DNA of 64,000 nt from Myroides profundi (GCF_000833025.1 NZ_CP010817.1:496001-560000); one strand, 5' to 3'; positions 9,457 through 18,569 are shown, counted from the first letter of the stretch. The notes: generated by a model from the letters alone, not told the origin. A program made the numbers and translations.

Positions 9457-10776
9457 TTAATCTAATAATGTCTTTAACTCTCCTTGAGCTTTTATTAATT
9501 GGATCTGTGCTAGTTTATAGTCTAGCATAGATGTAGTATAGTTATTCTCTGCCTCCGTATACGCATTCTCAGCATTGAGTAAGTCTGTTAGTGAAGCTAG
9601 ACCGTGCTTATAGTTATTCTGGATATTAGACAAGATGTTTTTAGCTAGGCCTACATTGTCTTTTTGGATATCTATGGTGATCAGAGCATTCTCTAATGAC
9701 TTCTGTGCATTGCTAAAGTCTAGTGATAGTGCCTCTTTCACATCGTGTATCTGTACATCCACTTTCTTTTGTTCGATTTCTACTTGTCTCACCTTAGAGC
9801 GTGTAGCAAACCCACTAAACACAGGTATCTTTAGTTGTAATCCTACTGCTGAGGTATTCATCCAATACACTTTATCTGCTGTAGAACCTCCCCATGGTAG
9901 TTTGTCCCCAAGCCCTTGATAAGCGAAGTTTCCGAAGGCTGCTAATGATGGATAATAGTCTGCAACGATAGATTTTCTCTTGTACTCTAGTAGGTCTTTT
10001 TGTTTCTCTAATAGGTGTATTTCTGTTCTGTCATCTATTCTATTCTCTGCTAGTATACCACTGTCATCTACTGTGAAAGTCGTGTCTGGCATTGCGATAG
10101 GTGTGTTCACATCCATTCCCATAAAGAACTTTAGTGCATTCTCTTGTAAGTCTATCGCATTGACGATCTTCTGTCTAGTAGCTTTGATATTACTAAGACT
10201 CACCTTAGTACGGTCTAGGTCTATCTGCGTAGCCAGTCCATTGCTGTGTAGGTTCTCTATAATATCCTTAATCTTCGTAGTACTCTCTATCGTAGTCTCT
10301 ATCGTCTTCAGCATAGCTTTTGTCTGGTATACCTGATAGTAAGTACTCGCTACTTTCTCTATAATTTGCTCATCTGTAAGCTCTTTATTGATGATGTAAA
10401 ATTCTTTAGCAGTACGTGCCGCTTTAAGTCCCATGAAGACAGCTTGGTTAAACAGTACTTGTGACGCTGTAGCAGTGATACTAGAGTTCCACTTTAGATT
10501 GAAAGGAATCATCTGTGTCTGTCCACCCATGGTCAGAGGCATCTCCTGTATCTTCACATTGTTCAGTAAGTTCGCTTCTATATCTATACGAGGTAGTGCA
10601 TTCGCTCTGACTTCTTCTATCTGATACTGACTGTTCTCGATATCTAGACTAGCTTGCTTAGCCTCAGCTTTGTGCTGTAAGGCATAGTGCAGTGCATCTT
10701 TAAGACTTAAAGGTTCCTGTGCATTTACAATAAAAGTCGCTAATAGTGTAATAAGCGTTATTTTAAATGTCTTCAT
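9457..10776 (-). CDS. TolC-family outer-membrane efflux channel
   Basis: 439 residues with a signal peptide (MKTFKITLITLLATFIVNAQ) followed by two repeated outer-membrane-efflux halves rich in long helices. Typical repeat signatures are LKDALHYALQHKAEAKQA near the N-terminus and YKHGLASLTDLLNAENAYTEAENNYTTSMLDYKLAQIQL near the C-terminus. It is the trans-outer-membrane duct of the pump. Its start codon overlaps the stop of the tetR gene by one base (TAATG), implying translational coupling; the MFP gene follows after 30 bases. Confidence 0.94.
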   Translation of the reverse strand: MKTFKITLITLLATFIVNAQEPLSLKDALHYALQHKAEAKQASLDIENSQYQIEEVRANALPRIDIEANLLNNVKIQEMPLTMGGQTQMIPFNLKWNSSITATASQVLFNQAVFMGLKAARTAKEFYIINKELTDEQIIEKVASTYYQVYQTKAMLKTIETTIESTTKIKDIIENLHSNGLATQIDLDRTKVSLSNIKATRQKIVNAIDLQENALKFFMGMDVNTPIAMPDTTFTVDDSGILAENRIDDRTEIHLLEKQKDLLEYKRKSIVADYYPSLAAFGNFAYQGLGDKLPWGGSTADKVYWMNTSAVGLQLKIPVFSGFATRSKVRQVEIEQKKVDVQIHDVKEALSLDFSNAQKSLENALITIDIQKDNVGLAKNILSNIQNNYKHGLASLTDLLNAENAYTEAENNYTTSMLDYKLAQIQLIKAQGELKTLLD

Positions 10777-11378
10777 TATCTATTCTTCTGAGTTAATTCT
10801 TTGAATATTTTTAATCCTTTATCCGTAGCAATACTGCGGATATGATACTCTAGGTGTAGTGCATGTATCTCTAGATGACTATAATCTGAATCAGGGAAGT
10901 AGTCTAGGTCTTCGATAGCGACTAAGGATGCGATGTGAAATCTAGCTACATAGTCTATGTCTATCTCAGAGCGATATACTCCTTCTTTGATTCCTTTTTC
11001 AAGGTTCTGTTCTATAAGGCGAACGTATTTCTTCTCATGGAATACCTTTTGCTTTTGCGCTAGTTTAGGATAATACTTCGTTAGCTGATAGAAGCAAGCA
11101 GAGGAGTCTATTAAGAAAGTCTCATTGATATCATCATGCGCGGCTAGGATTTCGGGTATTGCCTCTTTCCCTTCTTTAAGCGTCTGTTCTATTGTGAACA
11201 GAAATTTAGCATTGATACTCGCTAGTGCTTTTTCTATTAATTCTGGTTTAGAAGCATAGTGTTGGTAGATTGTTTTTTTAGAGATACTCAGCTCAGCTGC
11301 GATATCATCCATAGTCACTGTTTTAAAGCCTTGGCTAAGAAACATTTGGGTTGCTTTTTCTAATATTAGGGTTTCCAT
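10776..11378 (-). CDS. TetR/AcrR-family repressor of the efflux operon
   Basis: 200 residues if started at ATG 11378 (METLILEKATQMFLSQGFKTVTMDDIAAELSISKKTIYQHYASKPEL), which is the normal TetR N-terminus; a longer open frame to 11444 adds non-conserved residues that run through the promoter and operator, so it is rejected. The HTH spans residues about 18-50; the C-terminal ligand-binding helices are diverse, as usual. It is the first gene of the operon and reads into tolC with a one-base overlap, fitting autoregulation of the pump. Upstream inverted repeats are the likely operator. The inducer is unknown. Confidence 0.92.
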   Translation of the reverse strand: METLILEKATQMFLSQGFKTVTMDDIAAELSISKKTIYQHYASKPELIEKALASINAKFLFTIEQTLKEGKEAIPEILAAHDDINETFLIDSSACFYQLTKYYPKLAQKQKVFHEKKYVRLIEQNLEKGIKEGVYRSEIDIDYVARFHIASLVAIEDLDYFPDSDYSHLEIHALHLEYHIRSIATDKGLKIFKELTQKNR

Positions 11379-11398
11379 GTTGTTTATTATTTGTTGGG

Positions 11399-11454
11399 CA
11401 AATATAGTTTGGAAACTTTGATAATAAATTCGTTTCCTTGTCAATTAAGGAAAC
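11399..11454 (-). promoter_or_regulatory. Promoter and operator of the tetR-tolC-MFP-RND operon
   Basis: The reverse strand carries a -7 element TATATTTG at 11406-11399, 21 bases before the tetR ATG. Immediately upstream lies a perfect inverted repeat with 8-bp arms, GTTTCCTT (11432-11439) and AAGGAAAC (11447-11454), spacer 7. A third half-site GGAAAC at 11411-11416 pairs with GTTTCC at 11432-11437 at wider spacing. This geometry fits a TetR-family operator overlapping the promoter; the binding protein being the neighbouring TetR is inference. No good -33 TTG at the usual distance was found. Confidence 0.65.
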
Positions 11455-11700
11455 TTTAACGTATGTATTAGTTTCTTTATTTTTGTAATCTATTGTATGT
11501 GAGTTCTTAATGTGTTTTGTTGTCAAAAACTTTTTGATGTAAAAAAGTTTCTAAACGAAGTGAAGATTATGTTATAACGATCATATTTACGAACAATATC
11601 GTCTAGCTTAGAAGATATAATCATCTTTAGAAGTACTGCAATGCTATCTACTACTCAAACCTTTGTTAGTACTGCGTTGCGTTTGATTTTTGGGAACTGT

Positions 11701-11733
11701 TCGCATAGTTATCGCATAGTGGTTACATAATTA
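11701..11733. repeat. Degenerate 11-bp tandem repeat (3 units)
   Basis: Units TCGCATAGTTA, TCGCATAGTGG and TTACATAATTA follow each other without gaps. The reverse complement of the core (CACTATGC at 11753-11760, and ATGCGAT at 11747-11753) occurs 30-50 bases downstream, so the region can fold on itself. The unit length equals that of two other intergenic repeats in this window. Confidence 0.55.
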
Positions 11734-12228
11734 AGGCTGTTTTTTATGCGATCACTATGCTATCAAACTACGATTGTGATAGTAACAATGCATTTGAGGT
11801 TAGAGTAGGAAGAAAGGAATATTTGTGAGGACAGGAAGACTAAAATGATCATAGTTATAGGGAGGTAACTAATGTAGTAGGGAGTGTTTGGTTTGTGGGT
11901 ATGAGATGATTCGGGTGTTAGATGAATATAGTTCGGTAAATAACCTTTTAAGCCTAGTAAATACTACATATTACCGAACACTATCCGAAGGAGATGAAAG
12001 TTAATATATGTTGTGTTTTGATTGTTAGTGAGTTGTAATTTTATGTGCTAGTCATAGTAAGGCAATACATCCATAAGTAGCTATTATCTCTAGAATAGGC
12101 TATTATGGAGATTTATAGTTTGCGAGTTAGGTGTTTACAACTTGTTTAGTTATTATTTACTGATGATTTTCTAGAAATTAGGATTCGATTAGAGTTAGGG
12201 TTGAAACTTGAAAAATAAGATTAAAATC

Positions 12229-12262
12229 AAAAGACTTAGTTATAAATAACTAAGTCTTTTTA
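12229..12262. terminator. Orphan 14-bp hairpin with T run
   Basis: Arms AAAAGACTTAGTTA (12229-12242) and TAACTAAGTCTTTT (12247-12260), loop TAAA, followed by further T. A textbook bidirectional intrinsic terminator, but no reading frame ends near it: the next gene begins 206 bases downstream and the tetR gene points away. Confidence 0.65.
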
Positions 12263-12467
12263 GTGTCATGTCAGGTTGTAAATGATATAACCACATAGCT
12301 TAGGATTGCACTTAAAAAAGAGGGGGAGAATAGAAATGATATTGTTTTTTGTTAATTAGGGAGTGATTAATTTGTATAAATATTAATTAAATATAATAAA
12401 GTGTTGTATTTTAGGGTTATATAAATAAATGTAGAGACACTACTAAATTATTCAATAGGATATAGAT

Positions 12468-13433
12468 ATGTATAGAGTTTTATTAATAAACATGATCTCA
12501 TTAGTGCTGCTGTTCAGTAGCTGTAAGGATGATGAAGAGCAGGTGGTTATTGATACCTCTATAGAGGAGGTGATGGTAGAGACTATCGAGAATGTGGATG
12601 AGACTAACTTTGGTTGGGAATTAGTAGAATTAACGACAGAAGAGAAAATAGTGAGATTAAGTGCGCTCTATGCAGGTCAAGAGGTGGAGGTAATTACAGA
12701 TAGTATATTAGGTGTGATTACTAGATTTAAGAAACAAATGATAGATTTAAATCAAGTACTAGGCGTACCTGATAGACGCTATTTCTTTGATAATCCTGAA
12801 TTATTACCAGTATTGATTCCATATAAAATTAATTATGTCGATGGTACTTCAGGTGAGGCGGCAGGAATCTATGTAACTACGAAACGTGTTAGTGGTGAAG
12901 AACGCCAAAGAGATAATGTACTGACAGATGTAGATAAAGAAAGAATAACCCAACTAGAACTGAAAGTATGGGAAGTGTATGATGGGTCTGTGAATGTATT
13001 CGGGTATCTCGTAGAAAGGCCTGTACATTCTATTGTTTATAATGGTACGATAGATATGCTAAAGCACAATACGTATGAGATTAGTAATAAGGAGCCATTA
13101 ATAAAGACAGAGATAGGTGAAGTAAAGTTACTGAAAGCAGATGAGAATGAAGTGACGCTAGACTTGCCTTATAACAGCGATTATTATGTGGTAGTCTATG
13201 GAATATCGGAGGAGAATAAGATTATAAGAGATGTCTCTAGGACAGGTGAAACTAAAAAAGTGAAAAAAGGTTCACACCACAAAGGGAGGGATCAGGTGTA
13301 TATCACATTTGCTCATCCGATAGAGAAGCTTATGATCAGAGTGTATAAACGAGATGAGGTTACTTCACTCCCTTTTAGCTTTGAACATCGTATAGCGCCT
13401 GATGCTGAAGAAAGGCTGATGACGGATATCTAG
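12468..13433 (+). CDS. Putative lipoprotein of unknown function
   Basis: 321 residues with an SPII signal peptide: MYRVLLINMISLVLLFSSC, lipidated cysteine predicted at Cys19, followed by KDDEEQ. An acidic stretch follows; the rest is mixed alpha/beta with many charged residues and no cysteine, and no motif that I recognise. A segment (about 120-150, PYKINYVDGTSGEAAGIYVTTKRVSGEERQRDNVLT) has the look of the DUF4998-type lipoproteins of this phylum, but I cannot confirm it. It stands alone, between a gene-poor kilobase and the polyprenyl synthase. The predicted place is the periplasmic or outer face of the outer membrane. Confidence 0.75.
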   Translation: MYRVLLINMISLVLLFSSCKDDEEQVVIDTSIEEVMVETIENVDETNFGWELVELTTEEKIVRLSALYAGQEVEVITDSILGVITRFKKQMIDLNQVLGVPDRRYFFDNPELLPVLIPYKINYVDGTSGEAAGIYVTTKRVSGEERQRDNVLTDVDKERITQLELKVWEVYDGSVNVFGYLVERPVHSIVYNGTIDMLKHNTYEISNKEPLIKTEIGEVKLLKADENEVTLDLPYNSDYYVVVYGISEENKIIRDVSRTGETKKVKKGSHHKGRDQVYITFAHPIEKLMIRVYKRDEVTSLPFSFEHRIAPDAEERLMTDI

Positions 13434-13638
13434 GGAATAGCTTTAGGTGCTAAGAATATTCTCTTCATACTAAAAGTGATGTGATAGGTAGAATAACATA
13501 ATCAACAGATATTAAGAATAGAATTATCATACTGTACAGTGAAGTATGAAGGGGGTAAACAGAATGGTATTTTTAGATAAGCATTAGTGATAACCGTTTA
13601 AAAAAGGGATATAGATGATTATCTTCGAAAAAAACGCG

Positions 13639-13646
13639 TATTTTTA
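13639..13646 (+). promoter_or_regulatory. -7 element of the polyprenyl synthase gene
   Basis: TATTTTTA lies 19 bases before the ATG. The surrounding sequence (GTATTTTTACA) recurs just before sucB at 18531-18541, which suggests both are real promoter elements. Confidence 0.45.
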
Positions 13647-13664
13647 CACAAAATAATTTAAGTA

Positions 13665-14639
13665 ATGCAATCAATAGTTAAGTATAAAGAGCAGATTTCT
13701 GAATTTATAGATTCGATTTCTTTATCAGGTACTCCAAAGGAACTTTACGAACCGATCTCATATATATTATCATTAGGGGGAAAACAAATTCGACCAGTAT
13801 TGACTTTAATGGCAGCTGATGTTTTTGGTATTGATCCTAAGAAAGCCATTCACGCAGCTACGGCTATCGAATTATTTCACAACTTCTCTTTAATGCATGA
13901 TGATATTATGGATGATGCACCACTGAGAAGAGGGCATCAGACTGTACATGAGAAGTGGAATACCAATACGGCTATCTTGTCTGGAGATGCGATGTTAATT
14001 TTGGCTTATCAGTATTTTGAAAACTATGAGAGCGATACGTTCCGCGACTTAGCTAAACTGTTTAGCAAAACGGCTATTGAAGTATGTGAAGGACAGCAAT
14101 GGGATATCTGTTTCGAGAATAGAAATGATGTGAGTATTCCGGAGTATATTCAGATGATTAAGTTTAAGACTGCAGTACTCGTAGGGGCAGCCTTAAAGAT
14201 GGGGGCTATCGTAGCAGGTAGTAGCCAGAAGAATGCTGAGGATATCTATGACTTTGGTATTAACTTAGGGATTGCGTTCCAGTTACAAGATGATTATTTA
14301 GACGCATTCGGTGATGCAGCTACATTTGGTAAACAAGTGGGAGGTGATATTTTAGAAAACAAAAAGACATTCTTATATCTAAAAGCAGTAATGAATGCAA
14401 ATGAATCACAACGTGAGGAATTAGTAAACTATTTCTCTAGTACAGAACAGAATGCAGAGGAGAAAGTAACTCGTGTGAAAGAGTTGTTTATGGAGACAGG
14501 TTCTGCTAATGATTCTAAAAACTTGATCGAGGAGTACACGATTAAAGCATTAGCTATCTTAGACCAAATGGATATTGCGGAAGATAAAAAACAGCAATTG
14601 AGAACATTTAGTCATGAACTAATGGATAGAAGAGTATAA
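13665..14639 (+). CDS. Polyprenyl diphosphate synthase (trans-isoprenyl transferase)
   Basis: 324 residues with both aspartate-rich motifs: first, LMHDDIMDDAPLRRG (about residues 84-98); second, LQDDYLDAFGD (about 207-217). GGKQIRPVLTLMAADVFG is the substrate-binding region upstream. The enzyme adds isopentenyl diphosphate units to allylic diphosphates; by length and motif type it belongs with long-chain synthases (IspB-like, quinone side chain; menaquinone would be expected in this phylum), but product length cannot be fixed by eye. The next gene starts 12 bases downstream and is probably cotranscribed. Confidence 0.9.
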   Translation: MQSIVKYKEQISEFIDSISLSGTPKELYEPISYILSLGGKQIRPVLTLMAADVFGIDPKKAIHAATAIELFHNFSLMHDDIMDDAPLRRGHQTVHEKWNTNTAILSGDAMLILAYQYFENYESDTFRDLAKLFSKTAIEVCEGQQWDICFENRNDVSIPEYIQMIKFKTAVLVGAALKMGAIVAGSSQKNAEDIYDFGINLGIAFQLQDDYLDAFGDAATFGKQVGGDILENKKTFLYLKAVMNANESQREELVNYFSSTEQNAEEKVTRVKELFMETGSANDSKNLIEEYTIKALAILDQMDIAEDKKQQLRTFSHELMDRRV

Positions 14640-14651
14640 ACAGACTAGGTC

Positions 14652-14999
14652 ATGATAGAAGAGGCTGTACTGTATATAGAACAGAAGGTAGGTGAGTATA
14701 ATCTACTGGGAGAATTAGTAAAGCAAGTCGAGAAAGACTTCCGTATGACTGTGGATCCTTCTATAGAGATAGTGGCAGACACCCCTTCTAAGTTGGTCTA
14801 TGAGGTTTATAATCAATTGCATAAAATAGTCACACAGACTTCTGTGTCTAAGTTCTCTAGTCTACTGTATAGAATAGATATTGCTGAGGCAGATATCAAG
14901 GCTATTAAGAGTGTAGATATAGAGGATTACTTAAAGCAAGTGACTTTTCTAATCCTAAAACGAGAATATCAAAAAGTGTATATACGAAGTACACTGTAA
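14652..14999 (+). CDS. Small conserved-looking protein of unknown function
   Basis: 115 residues, mostly helical by composition, without signal peptide, membrane segment or cysteine. Starts MIEEAVLYIEQKVGEYNLLGELVKQVEKDF and ends in LKREYQKVYIRSTL. Its frame is well kept, codon use matches neighbours and it sits 12 bases behind the polyprenyl synthase with a terminator just downstream, so it is very likely a real gene of that operon. I do not recognise a family. Confidence 0.72.
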   Translation: MIEEAVLYIEQKVGEYNLLGELVKQVEKDFRMTVDPSIEIVADTPSKLVYEVYNQLHKIVTQTSVSKFSSLLYRIDIAEADIKAIKSVDIEDYLKQVTFLILKREYQKVYIRSTL

Positions 15000-15010
15000 G
15001 TATAAAACAG

Positions 15011-15041
15011 AAGAAGCACCTTATAAGGTGCTTCTTTTGTT
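15011..15041. terminator. Bidirectional terminator between convergent genes
   Basis: A perfect palindrome of 24 bases (AGAAGCACCTTA then its complement, 15012-15035) flanked by A and T runs lies between the forward small gene (stop 14999) and the reverse barrel gene (stop 15058). Confidence 0.8.
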
Positions 15042-15057
15042 TTATACTATAAATGAA

Positions 15058-15633
15058 TTAGAAGTAAAATCTAACGAAAGGCATATAGGCGCTCCCATAT
15101 ACCATGTCTTTTTCTTTATAAAGAACATTGTATCTCACACCTATTGTAACAGGTCCGTTACTATATCCTATACCTAAGAATAAAGCAGTGTTCCAGAAGT
15201 TGTCATCTAGTTTTTCTCCTGTGTGATACTTATAGGTGTTGTTTACTCTTAGTTGTTCTAATTCTGCCGAAAGTTGTATTTCAGGTATAGGATTCGACAG
15301 CGCGATTATACTACCTCCGTATAACCAAGAGTTGTATTCTTTAACACTACTGTTGTAGTAGCTTCTGTTTTTACTACTGATATAGCTTCCTTGTAGTCCT
15401 ACACCAGCTGCAAAATAAGGGTTAACCTGGTATAGTGCACTCGGAGCAACCATTACATCAGTGTAACCACTTCCGAAGCCAACTCCAAGGCCTCCACCAA
15501 ATTTCCACCTTTTACCAAAATCATAATTTTTGGAGCTATTTCCTTGATCTTGTGCAAGAATGGAAAAAGAGCCACCTAAAAAAAATGATATTGATAAAAA
15601 AAACAGTAAATAGTTGATGTTAAATCTTTTCAT
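15058..15633 (-). CDS. Outer-membrane beta-barrel protein, unknown function
   Basis: 191 residues: signal peptide MKRFNINYLLFFLSISFFLGGSFSILAQ, then short alternating strands rich in Gly, Tyr and Asn (WKFGGGLGVGFGSGYTDVMVAPSALYQV; YNSWLYGGSIIALSNP; LGIGYSNGPVTIGVRYNVLY) and a terminal aromatic residue (YMPFVRFYF), the pattern of small 8-stranded barrels sorted by the BAM machine. Function unknown; similar proteins in this family are often annotated as 'alpha-ketoglutarate decarboxylase' by mere adjacency to sucA, which is divergent here. Such a name would be misleading. Confidence 0.75.
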   Translation of the reverse strand: MKRFNINYLLFFLSISFFLGGSFSILAQDQGNSSKNYDFGKRWKFGGGLGVGFGSGYTDVMVAPSALYQVNPYFAAGVGLQGSYISSKNRSYYNSSVKEYNSWLYGGSIIALSNPIPEIQLSAELEQLRVNNTYKYHTGEKLDDNFWNTALFLGIGYSNGPVTIGVRYNVLYKEKDMVYGSAYMPFVRFYF

Positions 15634-15700
15634 TTCAATTTTATAAAATAATTATCAGATAAAAATAAGCAAAAGTTTATAGTTTTGTCATAAAGAGTTG

Positions 15701-15708
15701 TATTTTTG
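15701..15708 (+). promoter_or_regulatory. -7 element of sucA
   Basis: TATTTTTG matches the Bacteroidota TAnnTTTG consensus, 39 bases before the sucA ATG. The nearest TTG upstream is 13 bases away, closer than the usual 17-23. Confidence 0.5.
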
Positions 15709-15747
15709 TAGATATAATATTTAAACAAAAGGTCTTTAGACGAAATT

Positions 15748-18519
15748 ATGGATAGATATTCCTTTTTAAATGCGGCACACACTGCATTTTTTGCAGATTT
15801 ATATGATCAATATTTAGAAAGCCCAGATAGCGTAGAGCCAAGCTGGAGAGCTTTCTTTCAGGGATTTGACTTTGCAAATGAATACAATGGTGGGCCTGTT
15901 GAGCAATTATCACAAGCTTATACGTCAAGTAATAGTGTTGGTGTAGATAGTTCAGCGCAGTTAGGGCAACTTCAAAAGGAGTTTGCTGTATTAAAATTAA
16001 TTGACGCTTACAGAACTTATGGGCATTTATTGACTAAAACAAACCCATTAAGAGACAGAAAAGTAGAGCATCCAGATTTGAGTTTAGAGAAGTTTGGTCT
16101 TTCTCAAGCAGATTTGAATGTTAATTTTGAGGCTGCAAAAACAATACAACTACCAACTACTACATTGGGACAAATCATTGCCCAATTAGAGAAAATTTAC
16201 TGTACTACATTAGGTATTGAGTACAAGTACATCACTGATGAAGCTGCTGTACAATGGATTCAAAATCACTATGAGGCTACAGAGGCAAAATTTGATAGTG
16301 AAGAGAAGAAAGAAATTCTGCACAAGTTAATTGAGGCAGTGTCTTTTGAAAACTTCCTAAATACAAAATACGTTGGACAAAAACGTTTCTCACTAGAGGG
16401 TCTAGAAGCTGCAATACCAGCAATGGACTTTATGATGGACGCTGCTGCTGAAAAAGGAGTAGAAGAGATCGTAGTAGGGATGGCACACCGTGGACGTCTT
16501 AATGTATTAGCTAACGTATTCCACAAACCTGCACAAGATATCTTTGCTGAATTTGACGGTAAAGATTATGATGCTGTTGAAGGTTTTGACGGAGACGTTA
16601 AGTATCACTTAGGTCTTACATCTACACGTAAGACTCGTTCTGGAAAAGAGATCCATGTTAACTTAACTCCTAACCCTTCTCACTTAGAGACTGTAGGGGC
16701 AGTTATCGAAGGTATCGCTAGAGCGAAACAAGATACTATCTTTGTAAACGAACCATCTAAAGTTTTACCTATCGCTCTTCACGGAGATGCTGCAATTGCT
16801 GGACAAGGAATTGTTTATGAAATTGTACAGATGGCTAAACTTAGAGGGTATAAGACAGAAGGTACAATTCACATTGTATTAAACAACCAAGTTGGTTTTA
16901 CAACTAACTATTCTGATGGTCGTTCTTCTACTTATTCTACAGATGTTGCTAAAGTAACTCAATCTCCTGTATTACACGTTAACGCTGACGATACTGAAGC
17001 TGCAGTAAGAGCATTCTTATTCGCTTTAGATTACCGTATGCATTTTGGTACAGATGTATTTATTGACTTAGTTGGATACCGTAAATACGGACACAACGAG
17101 GGAGATGAACCAAAGTTCACTCAACCAATCTTGTACAAGTTAATCTCTAAACACCCTAACTCTCGTAATATCTATAATGCTAGATTATTAGAGGATAAAG
17201 TGGTAGATGATGCTTTCGTTAAATCTTTAGAGAAACAATATAAAGATGCTTTAGAACAAGAGTTAAGCACTTCTCGTGAAAAAGAATTTGCTAAGGTTAG
17301 AACATTTATGGAAGAGAACTGGGATGGATTCCATATCGCAGGTCGTGACAAAATGGTAGCTGACTACGACACTAAAGTTTCTAAAGAGAAATTAACTGCA
17401 ATTGCTGAAGTAATTACTGCATTGCCTGGTGATAAAAAATTCATCAATAAGGTGACAAGGCTTATCGGAGATAGAAAAGCTATGTTCTTCGAGAAAGATG
17501 CTTTAGACTGGGCTATGGGTGAGTTATTAGCGTATGGTACACTATTGACAGATGGATACGATGTGCGTATGTCAGGTCAAGATGTAGAGCGTGGTACATT
17601 CTCTCACAGACATGCTGTAGTGAAAACAGAAGATACAGAAGAGTCAATCATCTTATTAAACCAATTAAAAGAGCAAAATGGTCAAATGAGAATATTCAAC
17701 TCTCTATTGGCTGAGTACGCTGTTTTAGGTTTTGAGTATGGTTATGCATTGACTAATCCTAATACATTAACTATCTGGGAAGCACAGTTCGGGGATTTCT
17801 CTAACGGAGCTCAGATTATGATGGATCAATATATCTCTGCTGCTGAAGATAAATGGAGCAACCAGAACGGTATCGTGATGTTATTACCTCACGGATATGA
17901 GAATCAAGGTGCTGAACACTCTTCTGCTAGATTAGAGCGTTACTTACAGTTATGTGCTGAAAGTAATATGTTCGTAACGAATGTAACTACTCCAGCTAAC
18001 TTCTTCCACTTAATGAGAAGACAAATGATCACTGACTTTAGAAAGCCATTAATCAATATGTCTCCTAAGAGTTTATTAAGACACCCAGCTGCGGTATCTT
18101 CTATCAGTGACTTTACAGATGGTAAATTCCAATATGTGATAGACGATGCTAATGTAAATGCTGCAGATGTAAAATCAGTGGTATTGTGTAGTGGTAAGTT
18201 CTACTACGACTTAGTAGCTAAGCGTGAAGAATTAGGTAGAAAGGATATCGCATTTGTTCGTATCGAACAATTATTCCCATTACCAATCGAGCAAATTGCT
18301 GAGGTATTAGCGAAGTATACTAATGCAGACGACTTCGTATGGGGTCAAGAAGAGCCACGTAACATGGGTGCTTATGGGCATATGTTAATGAACTTTGACT
18401 TGAAACCATTGCGTTATGCAGGTAACCAAGCATTTAGTGCGCCAGCTTCAGGAAGTTCTGTGCGTTCTAAAAAACGTTATGCAGAAGCTATCGCAAAAGT
18501 GTTCGACAAGAATTTATAA
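15748..18519 (+). CDS. sucA: 2-oxoglutarate dehydrogenase E1 component
   Basis: 923 residues, the usual length. N-terminal E2-binding region (MDRYSFLNAAHTAFFADLYDQYLESPDSVEPSWRAFFQGF), then the thiamine-diphosphate domain with MAHRGRLNVLANV, GDAAIAGQGIVYE and LNNQVGFTTN, and the transketolase-like central domain (SGQDVERGTFSHRHAV) and C-terminal domain ending with EEPRNMGAYGHM. It decarboxylates 2-oxoglutarate and hands the succinyl group to the lipoyl arm of E2 in the TCA cycle. sucB follows after 50 bases, with a repeated promoter-like element in between. The E3 gene (lpd) is not in the window. Confidence 0.97.
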   Translation: MDRYSFLNAAHTAFFADLYDQYLESPDSVEPSWRAFFQGFDFANEYNGGPVEQLSQAYTSSNSVGVDSSAQLGQLQKEFAVLKLIDAYRTYGHLLTKTNPLRDRKVEHPDLSLEKFGLSQADLNVNFEAAKTIQLPTTTLGQIIAQLEKIYCTTLGIEYKYITDEAAVQWIQNHYEATEAKFDSEEKKEILHKLIEAVSFENFLNTKYVGQKRFSLEGLEAAIPAMDFMMDAAAEKGVEEIVVGMAHRGRLNVLANVFHKPAQDIFAEFDGKDYDAVEGFDGDVKYHLGLTSTRKTRSGKEIHVNLTPNPSHLETVGAVIEGIARAKQDTIFVNEPSKVLPIALHGDAAIAGQGIVYEIVQMAKLRGYKTEGTIHIVLNNQVGFTTNYSDGRSSTYSTDVAKVTQSPVLHVNADDTEAAVRAFLFALDYRMHFGTDVFIDLVGYRKYGHNEGDEPKFTQPILYKLISKHPNSRNIYNARLLEDKVVDDAFVKSLEKQYKDALEQELSTSREKEFAKVRTFMEENWDGFHIAGRDKMVADYDTKVSKEKLTAIAEVITALPGDKKFINKVTRLIGDRKAMFFEKDALDWAMGELLAYGTLLTDGYDVRMSGQDVERGTFSHRHAVVKTEDTEESIILLNQLKEQNGQMRIFNSLLAEYAVLGFEYGYALTNPNTLTIWEAQFGDFSNGAQIMMDQYISAAEDKWSNQNGIVMLLPHGYENQGAEHSSARLERYLQLCAESNMFVTNVTTPANFFHLMRRQMITDFRKPLINMSPKSLLRHPAAVSSISDFTDGKFQYVIDDANVNAADVKSVVLCSGKFYYDLVAKREELGRKDIAFVRIEQLFPLPIEQIAEVLAKYTNADDFVWGQEEPRNMGAYGHMLMNFDLKPLRYAGNQAFSAPASGSSVRSKKRYAEAIAKVFDKNL

Positions 18520-18531
18520 TAGAAAAAAACG

Positions 18532-18539
18532 TATTTTTA
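18532..18539 (+). promoter_or_regulatory. Possible promoter element between sucA and sucB
   Basis: TATTTTTA, 31 bases before the sucB ATG, in the same context (GTATTTTTACA) as the element before the polyprenyl synthase gene. It may give sucB some independent transcription. Confidence 0.35.
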
Positions 18540-18569
18540 CATAACAATATTTAATTAAAGCATATACAG

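Larger units (their letters stand above)
11455..12467. other. One-kilobase gene-poor region
   Basis: No frame with coding character was found on either strand between tetR and the lipoprotein gene. Seen in it: period-11 repeats at 11701-11733 with a partly complementary segment at 11747-11760, a 14-bp perfect hairpin at 12229-12260, and otherwise A/T-rich sequence. It may contain a decayed gene or a non-coding RNA ending at the hairpin. Confidence 0.5.

Noticed and set aside
11379..11444. N-terminal extension of the TetR protein
   Set aside because: It would translate the promoter and operator, and the family N-terminus begins at ATG 11378.
15058..15633. Naming the barrel protein after sucA (alpha-ketoglutarate decarboxylase)
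   Set aside because: It is an exported barrel on the other strand with no thiamine motif.
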